Source of the DNA: Capitulum mitella
Taxonomy: Eukaryota > Arthropoda > Thecostraca > Pollicipedomorpha > Pollicipedidae
Reading direction: 5' to 3'
DNA length: 64,000 nt
NCBI GenBank assembly: GCA_030062745.1
Contig: CP099848.1
Span: 18,959,081-19,023,080 of the forward strand
The translations under genes and the position numbers were made by a program. Positions 23,020-34,279 of the stretch are shown here, piece by piece (within the stretch, counting starts at the first letter, position 1; each line of letters starts with the position of its first letter). The notes under the pieces were generated by a model. It did not search any database, was not told where the DNA came from, and saw only the letters and a program-made list of their open reading frames with translations.

Positions 23020-23995
23020 CGCCTTCGAGAGGCGCCGTCCGGCCGGTGCCGCTCCGTTTCGCGCTGCTCGCTGGCCGGGGCCGGAGCCGGGGGCGGAGCC
23101 GGGGCCGGGACCGGACCGAGACGCCACCCGGCTCCCGGTCCGGCAGCGGCGACACCGGCCGCCGCCGCTGACGATGACCGGACGATAGGCGGCGTCCGGC
23201 CGGCGCGGCGGCGGCAAAAACTGGCCGCCGCCGCCCGAGATCGCCGCCCGCCGCCGCCCGCTTTTTCGCCGAGTGACACACAATCCGGCGCGGCGGCGGC
23301 GGCCGCGGCGCGGCGGCATCCTTCCGGTGGCGGCACGCTCGTTAATCGTCGTCGCCAGTCGGCGCTGCCTCCTCCGCGGCCCGTAATGGCCACGTAATCA
23401 TCCTAATGGCGGTGTCCGGAGCGCGGCGGAAACCAATGATACAGTTAGCTAAATTTGGCATGAAAATAAACGGTAAAGCAGAGCGGGCCGGCGCCCTGGC
23501 CGCGTGAAATCAGCCGTGCCGGCCAGGCCGGCGGCGTCATTACTCCGCGCTGCCCGAAATAATGCGGCCCCGGGCGCGGGTCAGTCGACGTCTAATGACG
23601 CCGCCGACACGGCCGCCGCCCGCCGGGTCGTCAGCGCGATCAAGCCCGTCGGCGGCGACGCGGCGGCCGGCATCGGCCGGCCGGCTCCGCGGCGGCCAGT
23701 CGACATCGATCGCTACCGTACTGCAGCCCGAATGGAGTCGCCGACGGGGCGATCATCCCGTTACCGCCGTGACAATGGACGGCGTGCTCCGTTATTGGGC
23801 CATCAGCGCGCTGTGCGCGCGCCGCGGCCAGTTTCGTCGGCAGCGGGCTGGGTCATGAGAGCCTGGGAGTCGCGACGGAGGCCGCGCTCGCGTTCGCGCG
23901 CCTACAATCAGCCCGGCCAGAAGCTGATCGACCCCGCCATCGGCCCGAAAATCCGGAAACTAATCCTTCCAACGCATCCTCTATGGGCCCCAGAA
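23020..23995. other. CpG-rich island pair
   Basis: Two dense CpG blocks (23020-23350 and 23490-23990) are separated by a short AT-richer part that holds TAATGGC words (23384-23390 and 23404-23410). The first block includes a GGGGCCGGAGCC-type guanine-rich stretch (23076-23112) that could fold as a quadruplex. Island-spanning ORFs lack domains. Confidence 0.55.
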
Positions 23996-23999
23996 CGAT

Positions 24000-24265
24000 T
24001 TTAATCAAAGAGTTGGGCCACATAACTCGGGTCGAGAAAGATCACCACCCCTTTGACCGAGCACCAGCCGAACCCAGCTCCGCAATGGTCCAGCAACGGC
24101 CTGAAACTGTTCCAAAGCTGACCGGCGCCAGCTTGACATATCTAACAATTTATCAACAGGCAAATGCAGCCTGACACGGCTCTCCTTCCAAACATCAGCA
24201 ATAGTCAGCCTTCCGAGTAAAAAGAAAAAAAAATCGGTAGCCGGTCCAACAAATCCACCGTCGTC
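24000..24265. other. Spacer, no gene
   Basis: Average composition. A minus ORF from the next island extends through it. Nothing recognised. Confidence 0.35.
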
Positions 24266-24269
24266 CCAA

Positions 24270-26225
24270 CATGGCCGGCGCTCAGGGACGAGCGACGCCG
24301 GCAGGAGGGGCCCGGGCCGCCGCGGAGAGAGGGCGCCGCGCGCCGCGTTGCGCCACGTCCGCCGCCGCGGCGTCTCGGCGCCGGCTTCCACCTGCGTCCG
24401 GCGACAGAGGCGCCGTTGCGTAAAGCGGCGCGGCGGCGGCCGCTCTCCGGCGCGGTGACTTATCGCGGCGCGCCCAATTTGACGTCGCCCGCGCCCAAGT
24501 TTGTATATCCCGGCGGATAATTTGCCTATCAAATCCGCTTGGCTGGCCGTGCTCACGCAGCCGGCCTGACAATTAGATGTGCCGCGGCCGGCCATTAGAT
24601 CAGCCAGCCCGATCGGAGCTGGGCTGCCGAGTAGCGGCGCCTGCGCGCCGGGTAAGACGGCCGCGGCCGCGGGCAGAGGTGAGCCGGCGCCGGGCATCGC
24701 GCGGCCCGGCCAGACCCGGGTGCCAAGCCTCGGCCGGAACTAAAGCTCTCGTTAAGGTCCGCGATCACCGTACGTCCGGGTCAAGGCGAGTAAGTGTTGC
24801 GCGAGCTAACTGAGCAAGTGGCTGGTAATAGGTTATGACTGAGACCGGCAGAAATCCGCAAGGCAGGGCTGGGCAGTCCCTGACGGAGAGCTGATCACCA
24901 GCAGTCCCGACAGAGGCGAGTGAGGCCGCCCGGCGTGCCGGACTCGGCTGCCGCCAGAGGTGAGCGCCGCCGGACACCACCGTTCCGGCGCCCACGGCTG
25001 ACGGGCGCCGGCCGCAAATATTAATTTGGCCGCCGGAGCCGCCTGGGAAAGGGCCGCCGGCGCCGGCGGCGGTCGTCGGCACAAGATGTTGTTCTCCACC
25101 GCTCTCACGCGCCGAGAGATGTCATAATTTTCGGAGCGGTAATTCGGGCGCTGGCCGGCGGCCGGCCCGGGGGCGGCCGGCCGTTCCCACACGGCGCGGC
25201 CAGATTTGGAGCCTTTCCAGTGCGCCGCGCCGCGACCATTACGCACCGACTAGCGGGCTGACGGCTGCCGAAAATCGCGCTCGAGAGCCGGAGCGCGGCT
25301 ACTTAGCGTCGTCGGCGGCCGCCATTACGCGGCCGCCGCAGGAACATGGTGCGACGGCGCGCCGCGCGGCAAAAAAGCGCGCGGCGACGGTTCCGCGTGT
25401 GGGAGTCCGTGATGCGGCAATTTCGGCGGCAATTGGATGCGTCGTGCCCCCGGGACGCCGGTAATGGCTCGCTCGGAAGGTGTCGGCGAGGAAGCCGGAA
25501 CGTCGGCGGCCGGCCGGCCGGCGCGGCGCCTCCGGACGAGATTGCGCCGGCGGAACAAAGGCGGCTGATGGCCGCCGCACAGTCGGGCCGCCAGACTCGA
25601 CAGACGAATTACGGGATGGGAAAACTGACCGCACCGCGGCCGATCGCGCCGCATTACGGAACGGATCGGCCGTGCGCCGACTGGCCGACCGCAGGATGGG
25701 ATGAGCCAGCTGACGGGCAGGGAAATCGGAGCACGGACGGCGTAATGGCGCGACGGGACGGGACAGGCGCACCGCGGCGGCGACCGGGCCGACTTCGGGC
25801 TGCGACGCCGAGCTTTTCACTTTGCGACCGGAACGTGACGACGCTCTGCGCCGCGTCACGCAGTCTGCCGAGGACGTCTCGACGGTTTTCGTGTCGAGGC
25901 CCATCGGGTTCAAACACGATCGGCACAGCATCACTAGCGACGTATCCTCTCGACTGCAGCAAACATCCAGCTGGGCGCTGAGTGGATTACGACGGTAAAT
26001 GACCAAACTGTCACGTGCGCTGCGCCCGCTCCGGCAGACAGCGCGGCCTCAGACGCCACCCCAGGCGCAGGCGTCTGCAGACGGCGGCCGCAGGCTGACT
26101 CACGTCCGGCGCGGTGCCGAGCGTCGAGCAGACGGACTTCCGGGACGGGCCCGGCCGAACAGCGCGCCGACCGTCGGCCCGGCGCAGCAATGCCGTCACC
26201 GCCACCGGTCACGTGACGCCATTAC
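24270..26225. other. Very large CpG-rich island (~1.9 kb)
   Basis: Nearly continuous CpG-dense DNA. Repeated short words include GGCCGCCATTACGCGGCCGCC (25317-25337), GATGGCCGCCGC (25567-25578) and GACGAGATTGCGCCGG (25537-25552, close to 15949-15965), together with homeodomain-type ATTA sites set in GC. ORFs to 235 codons occur on both strands and show no domain. Confidence 0.6.
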
Positions 26226-26229
26226 TCTT

Positions 26230-26765
26230 CGGCAATGGTGCCGTCGCTTCCCTCGTCACCTCTCCAGCTACCTTTCGTCTGTCGCCGCCAGAGATAGCGA
26301 TAAGTCGAAGGCAGTATGACGTACCTTCTGGGCGCTGAAATGCTTTTCAGAGTCAATCCCCTTCACCATATCTCGTCACTTCTCCCGATCAATTACGCCG
26401 TCACCACTCTCAGCCGATTCTCTCACCATTCATCCCGCGTGTGCCGCCACGTCTTCATGATCATCCCATCACTCAACCCACGTCATTACTTCCCGTCTGG
26501 GTTACCGATAACCGCATCTCGCCGGCCAACATTGGAACTCTTCCAAACTTGACTGCGTTGGAAACGCTACCCTGGCGTCACATCTTTTCACTTCATGCCC
26601 TGACCACTATGGTTATTTGTCTGTGATGCCAGGGATGAAGGACGGAATAATTCCTAATTATGTGCACTGTGGCAACATCTCCGACACTACACGTCCCAAT
26701 ACATGTCAACGAAACTAAAACCTGTAAAACAACAAACCACCTACATATTTCCGACTTTTGTGTAC
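26230..26765. other. Spacer, no gene
   Basis: Average to slightly AT-rich. Short ORFs only, and no repeat recognised. Confidence 0.4.
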
Positions 26766-26771
26766 CGACAA

Positions 26772-26810
26772 TTCATCCTGTCGCGATTATATTAATCGTG
26801 ACAGGATGAA
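26772..26810. repeat. 18-bp inverted repeat (hairpin), 3-base loop
   Basis: Left arm TTCATCCTGTCGCGATTA and right arm TAATCGTGACAGGATGAA are complementary except for one G.T wobble, with loop TAT. It stands directly before a degenerate 21-bp tandem repeat. Possibilities are a cruciform, a foldback remnant or a hairpin RNA; none is proven. Confidence 0.9.
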
Positions 26811-26824
26811 AGAACCCAGCAACG

Positions 26825-27120
26825 GTAGTTCACTGTCGTTTGGACGACAGCCCAGCATTTCAGAACAATCTGCTTACCACGGTCGAAAGCCTGCCATCTT
26901 TGGAAGAGATTCTTCCGCCCTCAGACAAGAGTCCACCGTGTTCAGACTAGAGCCTGATGCTCTCGGACGAAATTCTGCAACAACCAGAAGATACCGTGCC
27001 TTCCTTTGGACGAAACTGTTACCTTGCACGACAGTTTATCGTCTTCGGTTGAGAGTATGCCAGCACTGGGCGGAATCTGACGCCATCGGAAGGCAGTCTG
27101 CGGCCATCGGATGATCGCCT
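26825..27120 (+). repeat. Degenerate tandem repeat, ~21-bp (heptad) period
   Basis: Eroded copies of a unit like TTTGGACGACAG or CATCGGACGAGAGCCTGCC recur at about 21-base spacing. One frame (26758-27114, 118 codons) stays open and reads as heptads: FGRQPSI, HGRKPAI, FGRDSSA, LRQESTV, FRLEPDA, LGRNSAT, IGRQSAA. The shared period with the 11.6-12.3 kb minisatellite is notable, but the sequence differs. A real protein is not excluded but is unsupported. Confidence 0.55.
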
Positions 27121-28345
27121 GCCCTCCATCGGACGAGAGCCGGCCGCCCTGGACGAGGCGCCCGGCGGCGACTGCGGAGACGGCCGGAGACGGCGGCTTT
27201 CTTCCGAGCTCGGCCCAGTTTTTCCGCCGGTGAGAACGGCCGGTTAGAAACGCAGCCCTCGCTGCCGGAGGCGGACGGGGAGGCTGGTGCCGGCCGACGA
27301 CCACCGCGGCGGCCCCCGGGCCCGGGAACGGACACGGCCCCGGCAGACTGACGGGAGATTGGAGCCTGGCCGAGATCGGAGAGTGGCGAGCAGGTGGCCG
27401 ACGACTCGGCTCGACCACTGCAGCGTCAGCCGGACGCCGGCGTTTGAGGCGGCGTCATTGAGCGTGCAGAAGGATCACGCTTTTTACCTCGCTTCCGGCC
27501 GGCCACTGCAGCGGCGGTCGGTGGCGGCACACGACTGCGGGTCGACCACCAGGCCGGCGGCCGGCGGCGGCGCCCGCGCCTGCCTCTCCGTGCCGCGACG
27601 CCTGGGAACGCCGCCTAACCATGGGAAGCGGCGCTGCTCTCCGCCGAGAAAAACGCCCGGTGGGCGCTCATCTCACGACCCGGCGGCCCCACCGGCCCGC
27701 CCAGCGGGGCTCGGCTGGCCGGCCGCCGGCGCTGCTACCGTGTTAATCACCCGGCGGCCGCCGGCCCGGCACGGAACGGCCCGAGACGACACGCGCTCCA
27801 CGAACAGATGGAGAGGCCGGATGAAGATTAAATATGATGGGGTGGCAGATGTGGTGAGAGGCATGACGAGCAAGGTGTTGCTGTCGCAAAGAAGAAGTAA
27901 GCAAGCAGAAGACAGACGACTGGAAGACAGAAGGCTGGCGTTGAGACAATGAGTTCGGTCAGTCACGTTTCCAATGCAATGTAACGTTCTCGGAAGCGCA
28001 CTGAAGCTTTCCCCACTTCCTCTCCGTCACCCAGCGCGGCGTCAGCGCACACAGCCTCGGCGCAGCGCGCCTGGCGGGCGCAGCTGCGGTCTGCTCGTTA
28101 CCCTGAGTGATGGCGGAGCCGGTCACGGACCCTGTGACGCCGTTTTTGCCGGCCGCCGGTGGACGGGCGCGCCGACATGAGACGAGCCGCGCCGGCCCGG
28201 CTGACCCGGGGCCGGCGCGCTTCCTGGCCGGGCCGCACAAAACCTGGCCTCCGCTCTCGGGGCGGGCCGGACGAGTTCGGGATGGCCGCGCCGTGACCCC
28301 ATCTGTCCTCAGACCGGCAGCGGCCGGCGTCAAAAACTAGTTGAG
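27120..28345. other. CpG-rich island pair
   Basis: Dense blocks at 27120-27800 and 28040-28340 are separated by an AG-rich, ordinary piece (27800-28030). TCATCTCACGACC (near 27669) matches the TCATCTCAC words of other islands. ORFs on both strands overlap and have no recognised domain. Confidence 0.5.
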
Positions 28346-28459
28346 CTCCTTTTGAGCAGCGTTTTCACGCAGGCGAGACCAACGCTCTCGATCCGCGCGG
28401 CCGGCGACGCAGAAAAACCGGACCGAAAAACTGCTATCTCGTCATCAGGTATGTCTCCT

Positions 28460-28690
28460 GCCCCCGTATCGCTGTCGTCTCTCTCTCTCCCTCTCTCCTT
28501 TTCTCCCCCTCTTTCCCTCCCCGTCTCGCCCTCTTTCTAGCTTCTTTCTTTTCTCTTTCTTTCTCTCTCCCTCTTTCCCTCTCCGTCTCTCTCACTATTC
28601 TTTCACTTCTCCCCTCTATCTTCCTTTCCCTCTGCCTCTACTACTCTCTATTCTTCTTCCCCATCTGTCTCTTCCTGTCACCCTGTCTTG
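28460..28690. repeat. Polypyrimidine (CT-rich) tract
   Basis: About 230 bases almost purely C and T, dominated by CTCTC, CCCTC and TTTCTTT. Same type as the tract at 1480-1665, and lying just upstream of a CpG island. Confidence 0.8.
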
Positions 28691-28749
28691 CCCGCTACAT
28701 CTATCATAAATGAGGGCTATTTTTAGCTAATTTCCACTGGTCTCTCAGC

Positions 28750-29235
28750 AGTCGCCCGGTGTTTTGGTGGGCCGGCCCGGCGGGACATCCTGTCCTTGCG
28801 CGTCCTCCGCCGCACCCGGCGTCCGCGCCACATCTGCCGCCCGCGACGAGCGGCCGGCGACGCTCCCAGGGCGCCGAGATGACAGCACGCAGGACGTTAT
28901 TAAATCCATTACGAGCCACCTCCGGCAGGTAATGGGGCCATCTGGCCGGCTCCCGGGCGCCCCTCCCCGCCTCCCGCCGGCCGCGCCGGGCGGCTCATCA
29001 CCACCGGACACGGCCGGCGCGGCCAGGTCGCACCGCTTCCTGTCGGGGCGCGCCCGGGGCGGCCGGCAGACACCGCCCGCGCCTTATCCCGACCGGAGAA
29101 CGGCCGGCGGCCAGCCAGCCGGCCAAATTAGCCCCCACCACGGAGCCCGGCCGCGTACGGCTTCCAGTGCAAACACAAAGGATTTCTCGCGCTTCTGGCG
29201 TTGGATGGATGCCGCCGGTAATCGCGACTCCACGC
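28750..29235. other. CpG-rich island
   Basis: Dense CpG. It contains GTTATTAAATCCATTACGAGCC and GGTAATGGGGCC, that is, ATTA/TAAT homeodomain-type cores (28896-28937) embedded in GC-rich DNA. Confidence 0.55.
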
Positions 29236-29239
29236 CCAT

Positions 29240-30205
29240 TTAACTGCCGGGGACTCCAGACAAATGCCAGGTGTGCTGGGCAAATGAGAATCACCTTTGC
29301 AGGTGAGAGGATCCCAGAACAATGAGCTGCGTGAATGTATTTGTCACTCGCACTGCAATTAAGGAGATGTGTGGGTATGTTTGAACTCAGCTGTTCTTTG
29401 CCGCCATTAACGAAGGCTTTAAAACCTCACATGATTGATGACTTCACCCTACATTACGGACTGCCTTCAAATCGCATGTAGGGATGCTGTTGCACTGGTC
29501 TTGTCCAACGCTGGAACGCAAGTGCCGTCTGATAAATACTGCTGAAATTAGGCGGTCCCGAGGTCCACTGTATGAACCACCCAGCCGGAAACAATACAAA
29601 CGTTAGCACATCTCGGTAGGCCAGCCCGCCTCTAGACACAATGAAAGCTCCGAAAATGAAACGTTCCGCCGTTTTCCTCTCTCATTGCAAAAATTATCAA
29701 TTCCAACCATTCGCTCCCCAGAAACTTAACAGCAAGCTTCATCTATGGCAGCCAGTTGGCCGGCATGGCCTTCGGTTAACGGGTCCTGGCCATTGTCACG
29801 GACGTCACCGGGAGGCCCCATTGACGCGCTAAATTTGGCTAAAGGAACTCCATTCAGCGCCGGCACGCCACGGCGCGGCGACTCACGACACTGATAAAGA
29901 CGACCACGGCTGAGTGTGGCTGCGCCGCATTCAAATAAACGACTGTTTTCTGTTCCGACACGGTCCAGAGCGTATTTGTTTGGCGATTAATGTAGCTTCA
30001 AGGTTTTCTCGAAAGGCTTAAGCGAATATGTCGTCAAGGCATCGATGCAATAATGCGTAATCTTATGTAAAGTAGACAGCGACTCCACGAATGACTGGAT
30101 TTGTAGCTGTGGTTCTGTGGTTGTGGAGCGATATATGAAACGTAGGTTAGTTTCCATTACCACAACAATGGCAAGTACACCATGACCGCAGACGAGAACG
30201 GAAAG
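29240..30205. other. Spacer, no gene
   Basis: About 1 kb of average composition with no ORF above 98 codons. ATCACCTTTGCA near 29290 recurs from 6926 but is only 12 bases. Nothing else recognised. Confidence 0.4.
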
Positions 30206-30212
30206 ATATGTC

Positions 30213-30238
30213 AGAGAGAGAGAGAGAGAGAGAGAGAG
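30213..30238 (+). repeat. (AG)n microsatellite, 13 repeats
   Basis: Short uninterrupted AG array next to the foldback element that follows. Confidence 0.95.
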
Positions 30239-30284
30239 CTTTATATGTTAATGGCATTTTGTTTCGTTTATCTTTATGTTAGTT

Positions 30285-30476
30285 TATGTGATTTGGACTT
30301 TTTCGGACAACACCAAGCAAGGTCGATCTCGATAAAAAAACCACATGACATATTTCGGCATTTCGGCCGATTTCGCTCGTCCTTGAACAATGGTCGAGTA
30401 TGGTACGGTATATATGGCCCGATTTTTTTATCGAGATCGACCTTGCTTCCGTGTTGTCCGAAAAAGTCGGAATCAC
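30285..30476. mobile_element. Foldback (long inverted-repeat) element
   Basis: Left arm 30296-30340 and right arm 30424-30468 are inverted copies about 45 bases long, differing by one mismatch/indel near their middle. Shared blocks are GACTTTTTCGGACAACAC and AAGCAAGGTCGATCTCGATA. Similarity continues outward through GTGATT on both sides. The ~85-base centre contains TTTCGGC and ATATAT words. This fits a foldback MITE or a long hairpin precursor. No clear target-site duplication was found. Confidence 0.65.
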
Positions 30477-30489
30477 ACAGAGAGAGACT

Positions 30490-30640
30490 CCCCACCCCCG
30501 CGCTCTGCTTCTCCCCTGGCCGCAGCACGCGGCGCACGCGTTCGTGTTCCTGCCGTGATAGCCGGCCGGGGAGCAGCGGGCGCCGCCGGCTGGCGTCTGA
30601 TCTCCCGGCGCTCATCACACGCGCTCCTCCGGACATGTTT
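30490..30640. other. Small CpG-rich island
   Basis: Short GC-rich block, the last of the dense island series of the left half. A G9-10 run lies at about 30825-30834 beyond it. Confidence 0.4.
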
Positions 30641-30649
30641 GCTGTTTAA

Positions 30650-33600
30650 TTATCTAATGCGACACGCAGACGGACGGTGCGACACACGCAATCGGCTCAT
30701 CCCGCGCACTCACTCGAAATTATCCGCTGGCCGGCACGCGCCTCTGCTTCCGGATAGCCCCCCCTCCCAGCCGGTCTCCCCGCGATTGTGACGTGACTGG
30801 TACCGGCGCTGCAGCGGACACGTGAGGGGGGGGGGACTGCCGCTGCAAGGCGCACGTGCATCTCCATGGAGATGGGGAGCAGGGCCTGGCACGGGTGGTG
30901 TCGGCGCCAGGTGGGGAGCTCGTGCAGGGATGTTTGAAGGGGTGCTGGGCCGAGTACGGGGGTCGATATCAGACACACCCTGAGTGACTGAGTCGTTGCC
31001 GGTTTGAGACAGGCTACGCGAATGTATGCGTGTCAGGGAACTGCTGCAAAAGTGGGGTCATGCTTGGAACTACCAAGCTAGGAGTAACTGCCATGCAATT
31101 AGGCAGCGGTATATCAGACAACGGCCCCTTCGTGAAAATCATGAAAATTATTTATTTACGCCTGGCCCTGGTCTCGGGCGCAGACTTGAACTAATGGATC
31201 AAAGTACTCTGCAATTATTAACGTTCAGAAGCTTTGAAACAAGACATCCGCCTCATACGCAAATGGCGGCGGGTTTCGGCCCCGTCGAAGGCGCCGACCA
31301 TTCGGTAGTTAGATGCGCCAAGCCAGGCCTCGGAACCAACTGGCTTTACGACAGTCTTGATGGCAGATGCAGCCTGTCCAGCCACACGAAGCAAGCCACA
31401 CACGGTGCAGCCATGGCATGGTAGAGCGACGCCGACGAGATGCAGTGTTTCGGGAATAACATAATCGTGACAATTTTGAGCAATGCATGCTCGATATGAC
31501 TACTTTGTTTACCAACCGTTTAACGGGCGTTTATTATACAGCACGGTATCGAGTAAATGTGTGCATCACATTTGTTGCAGCAGAGTGCACCTTCACTAAC
31601 TGTTGCTTGACTCAGCAGATGGTGATACATCGCAGACAACAAAGATACGCATTCGGGATAGAACATGAGCACGAAACGAGGACTGCTTCATATTCACGCA
31701 ACAAGCATTTTACTACATGGCTAAAGGAAATAGGAATCGGATAGAAGCTAGGACGTCGCTGGAGGCGAATTCCGAAGAAGTGGTTTCCACGCAACGCCAC
31801 AGATCCAGTGCCAAAATGCCTGGAAGTCATTAGTCTCGGTGACCTGGTCCCATTCTAACGCTTATGCGTTGTTGTACCTGGTCAGAAAATATACTTCCCT
31901 GTCTCTGGTCTTCATTATGCCCTATGATATTTATTCCGTTGCATTATTCTCTATTTTCACTCCTAATGAGTCAGCTGTACTCACTGAAAACCCAGCAACT
32001 GGTGGGAAATAAAACACCATTGCAGTATTTTACTTGGTACTTCATCACGACCACGGGTCGCGGAACCATTCACGAATTCAGGGAGACGGATCCTACGACG
32101 CTCCCCCTCCCCCGGACACTACAATTAGACATTAACCCCATGGTGTTGGCTGGAAAGAAATGACTTCAAAATGACCTGTGCCCCCTCCCCCTCTTAAATT
32201 CGGGTGTATCGCTGCCGATGATCATGACTAGCCATGCCCTAGAAGACGTTGCATAAAACAAAAGAGAGTGTAAGCACCTCTGATAAAACTGACTGCATTT
32301 ACATAGTTTGAACATTCTGGGACTTTCAGGTCAGTTCAGGTAGGTACTTAAGACAGGGCAATTCCTTGTCGAGCACTTCTGGCTAATGTGCCACGCACCA
32401 TGATCGGCAAAATCCCCCGGCGTCACGTGGGTACTTCTGTGCAGCTGCGAGCGGGCACACAGTCGTCACGCATCCATAACCACCTTCACTTTTAGCGCCC
32501 GTGACTTGGCAACGTGGCATGTCACGTGACGCCAAATACGGTGAACGGCTTCCTGCAGGAACGGGATTCAACGGAACACTGACCGAGCCGCGTCGATCGG
32601 TCAAAAGCCACGCAGCTGCCGCAACCAGCTCATGCAGTGCTGGAGCTGGCGCCGTCGGACCGACGCAGCGTCCCCCCCCCCCCGTCTGCGTGGCTCTCGG
32701 TCTGCACGATGACGCGGCTGAAACGGCGAACGCCTCAAATTAAACTCGTTACGGCGCGGACGCAGCGGCTGCAGCAGGTAGCGCTAAGCTGCGGTGAGCT
32801 CTGGTGTAATGCGAGCCACGCTCGCCAGCCTGCAGCCCACCTCCCGCGGCCGCTGAAGGTAAACCTATCCAATTTTCCACCGGCTGCTCTCTGCGAAAAC
32901 AATGCCCCGGCCGGCCAACTGCCACCTGACGATTTGCGATCTCATCTTCACCGCAAGGAACCATACTAGATTGCTGTTTTCACAGGAAAGTTACATCAAG
33001 TCCGCATGGAAACCGAGAGAGCTGAAGGGACGTACGCTTTTTTACAGTGGTTTCAGACTGAAGCTGACAACAGTGAACTGACAACGACGTCATCTGAAAA
33101 CTGCCCATAGTTGCAACTTCCTTTGAAACTCTGAAGTGACGTCATTGCTTTGTGTCGGTACATCAGGCTCAGAGCACAGTAAAAAGAGGAGAAAGTCACA
33201 GTGATCATTTCTTACGGACAATGAACTCGAGCCCAAATCAAACTAGTTATAAAACTGATGTGCAAGCATGTAAATGTAAACGTAAAAAAAATGAGGTGCA
33301 AGCATAACGATGGTGGTGATTTTCAGATTACTATAAAATGCAGAAGGTATGAAGCCATGTCCGGCACGAACAGTTCAGTACTAACAATGTAGCTAAATGA
33401 AAAAATAACGAGCGATATACTTCAGGTAACGATAAAGGTCACTTCTGGCCGCCAAGTAATAGCTTCTCTTTGCTAGTACCGGGTTGGATAACTGAGGGGC
33501 TGCAAAATCATCTACTAAGACTTAGAAAGACCATTTCCAGGCGGACGCATCCAGAACATAGTACCTAGTGGAATCAATTAAATAGTATCAGCACCGCTGA

Positions 33601-33845
33601 CTGCGGCAGTCAGATTAGCCCGACAACAGATATTACTTTCTCTGATGTTGGCACTCCAGTTCACGTTGTTTTTCTCAGTTACCAGTGCAACACGAAGGGC
33701 TAAAAACAGACATCTTCTGAGTTATAAATTATGTTTTTATTAGACGTTAACAGTCTTTACGTGGCTTCCTTGTGTTCGAAAATCACCCTTGCATTCGCAA
33801 CACGCCGTTTTCCTTTTTCAGCAATGCATTTCATGGTGTCAACCG
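30650..33845. other. Long island-free non-coding stretch
   Basis: About 3.2 kb of average to AT-rich sequence without a supportable gene. The longest ORF (31026-31424, 132 codons) shows no domain. Small items are a C-run near 32670-32680 and a perfect TGACGTCA CRE palindrome at 33137-33144. 33000-33800 has essentially no open frames. No transposon ends were recognised. Confidence 0.45.
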
Positions 33846-33925
33846 TGAATGGAGCCAGGAGTGCATCTGATTCAACTGTGGACTCCTCATGAGCCTCGCA
33901 TGACGGCTCCGGTGTCTAACAACCA

Positions 33926-34262
33926 CGACCAGGCAGCAGCTGCGGTACCTGCCACCAGCCGGGACTATGCAGCAGCTGCGGTACCTGCCACCAGCCGAGA
34001 CTATACAGCAGCTGCGGTACCTGCCACCAGCCGGGACCCGGCAACTGCGGTACCTGCCACCAGCCGAGACTATGCAGCAGCTGCGGTACCTGCCACCAGC
34101 CGGGACCAGGCAGCAGCTGCGGTACCTGCCACCAGCCGGGACTATGCAGCAGCTGCGGTACCTGCCACCAGCCGGGACCCGGCAGCAACTGCGGTACCTG
34201 CCACCAGCCGAGATTATGCAGCAGCTGCGGTACCTGCCACCAGCCGGGACCAGGCAGCCGGC
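33926..34262 (+). repeat. Minisatellite, 36-bp unit, 9 copies
   Basis: The unit contains GCAGCTGCGGTACCTGCCACC and AGCCGGGAC; one copy is three bases shorter. All length changes are multiples of three, so a 148-codon plus frame (33849-34295) stays open as repeats of AAAAVPATSRDY, as do a second plus frame (QQLRYLPPAGT repeat) and a minus frame (PGWWQVPQLLH repeat). Three-way openness argues for repeat structure, not coding. Each unit carries a CAGCTG E-box. Confidence 0.95.
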
Positions 34263-34279
34263 AGTGACCGCGTGGCGGG

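Noticed and set aside
29285-29310. Splice-like TTTGCAG/GTGAGAGG
   Set aside because: No open frame supports an exon on either side, so the word is likely chance.
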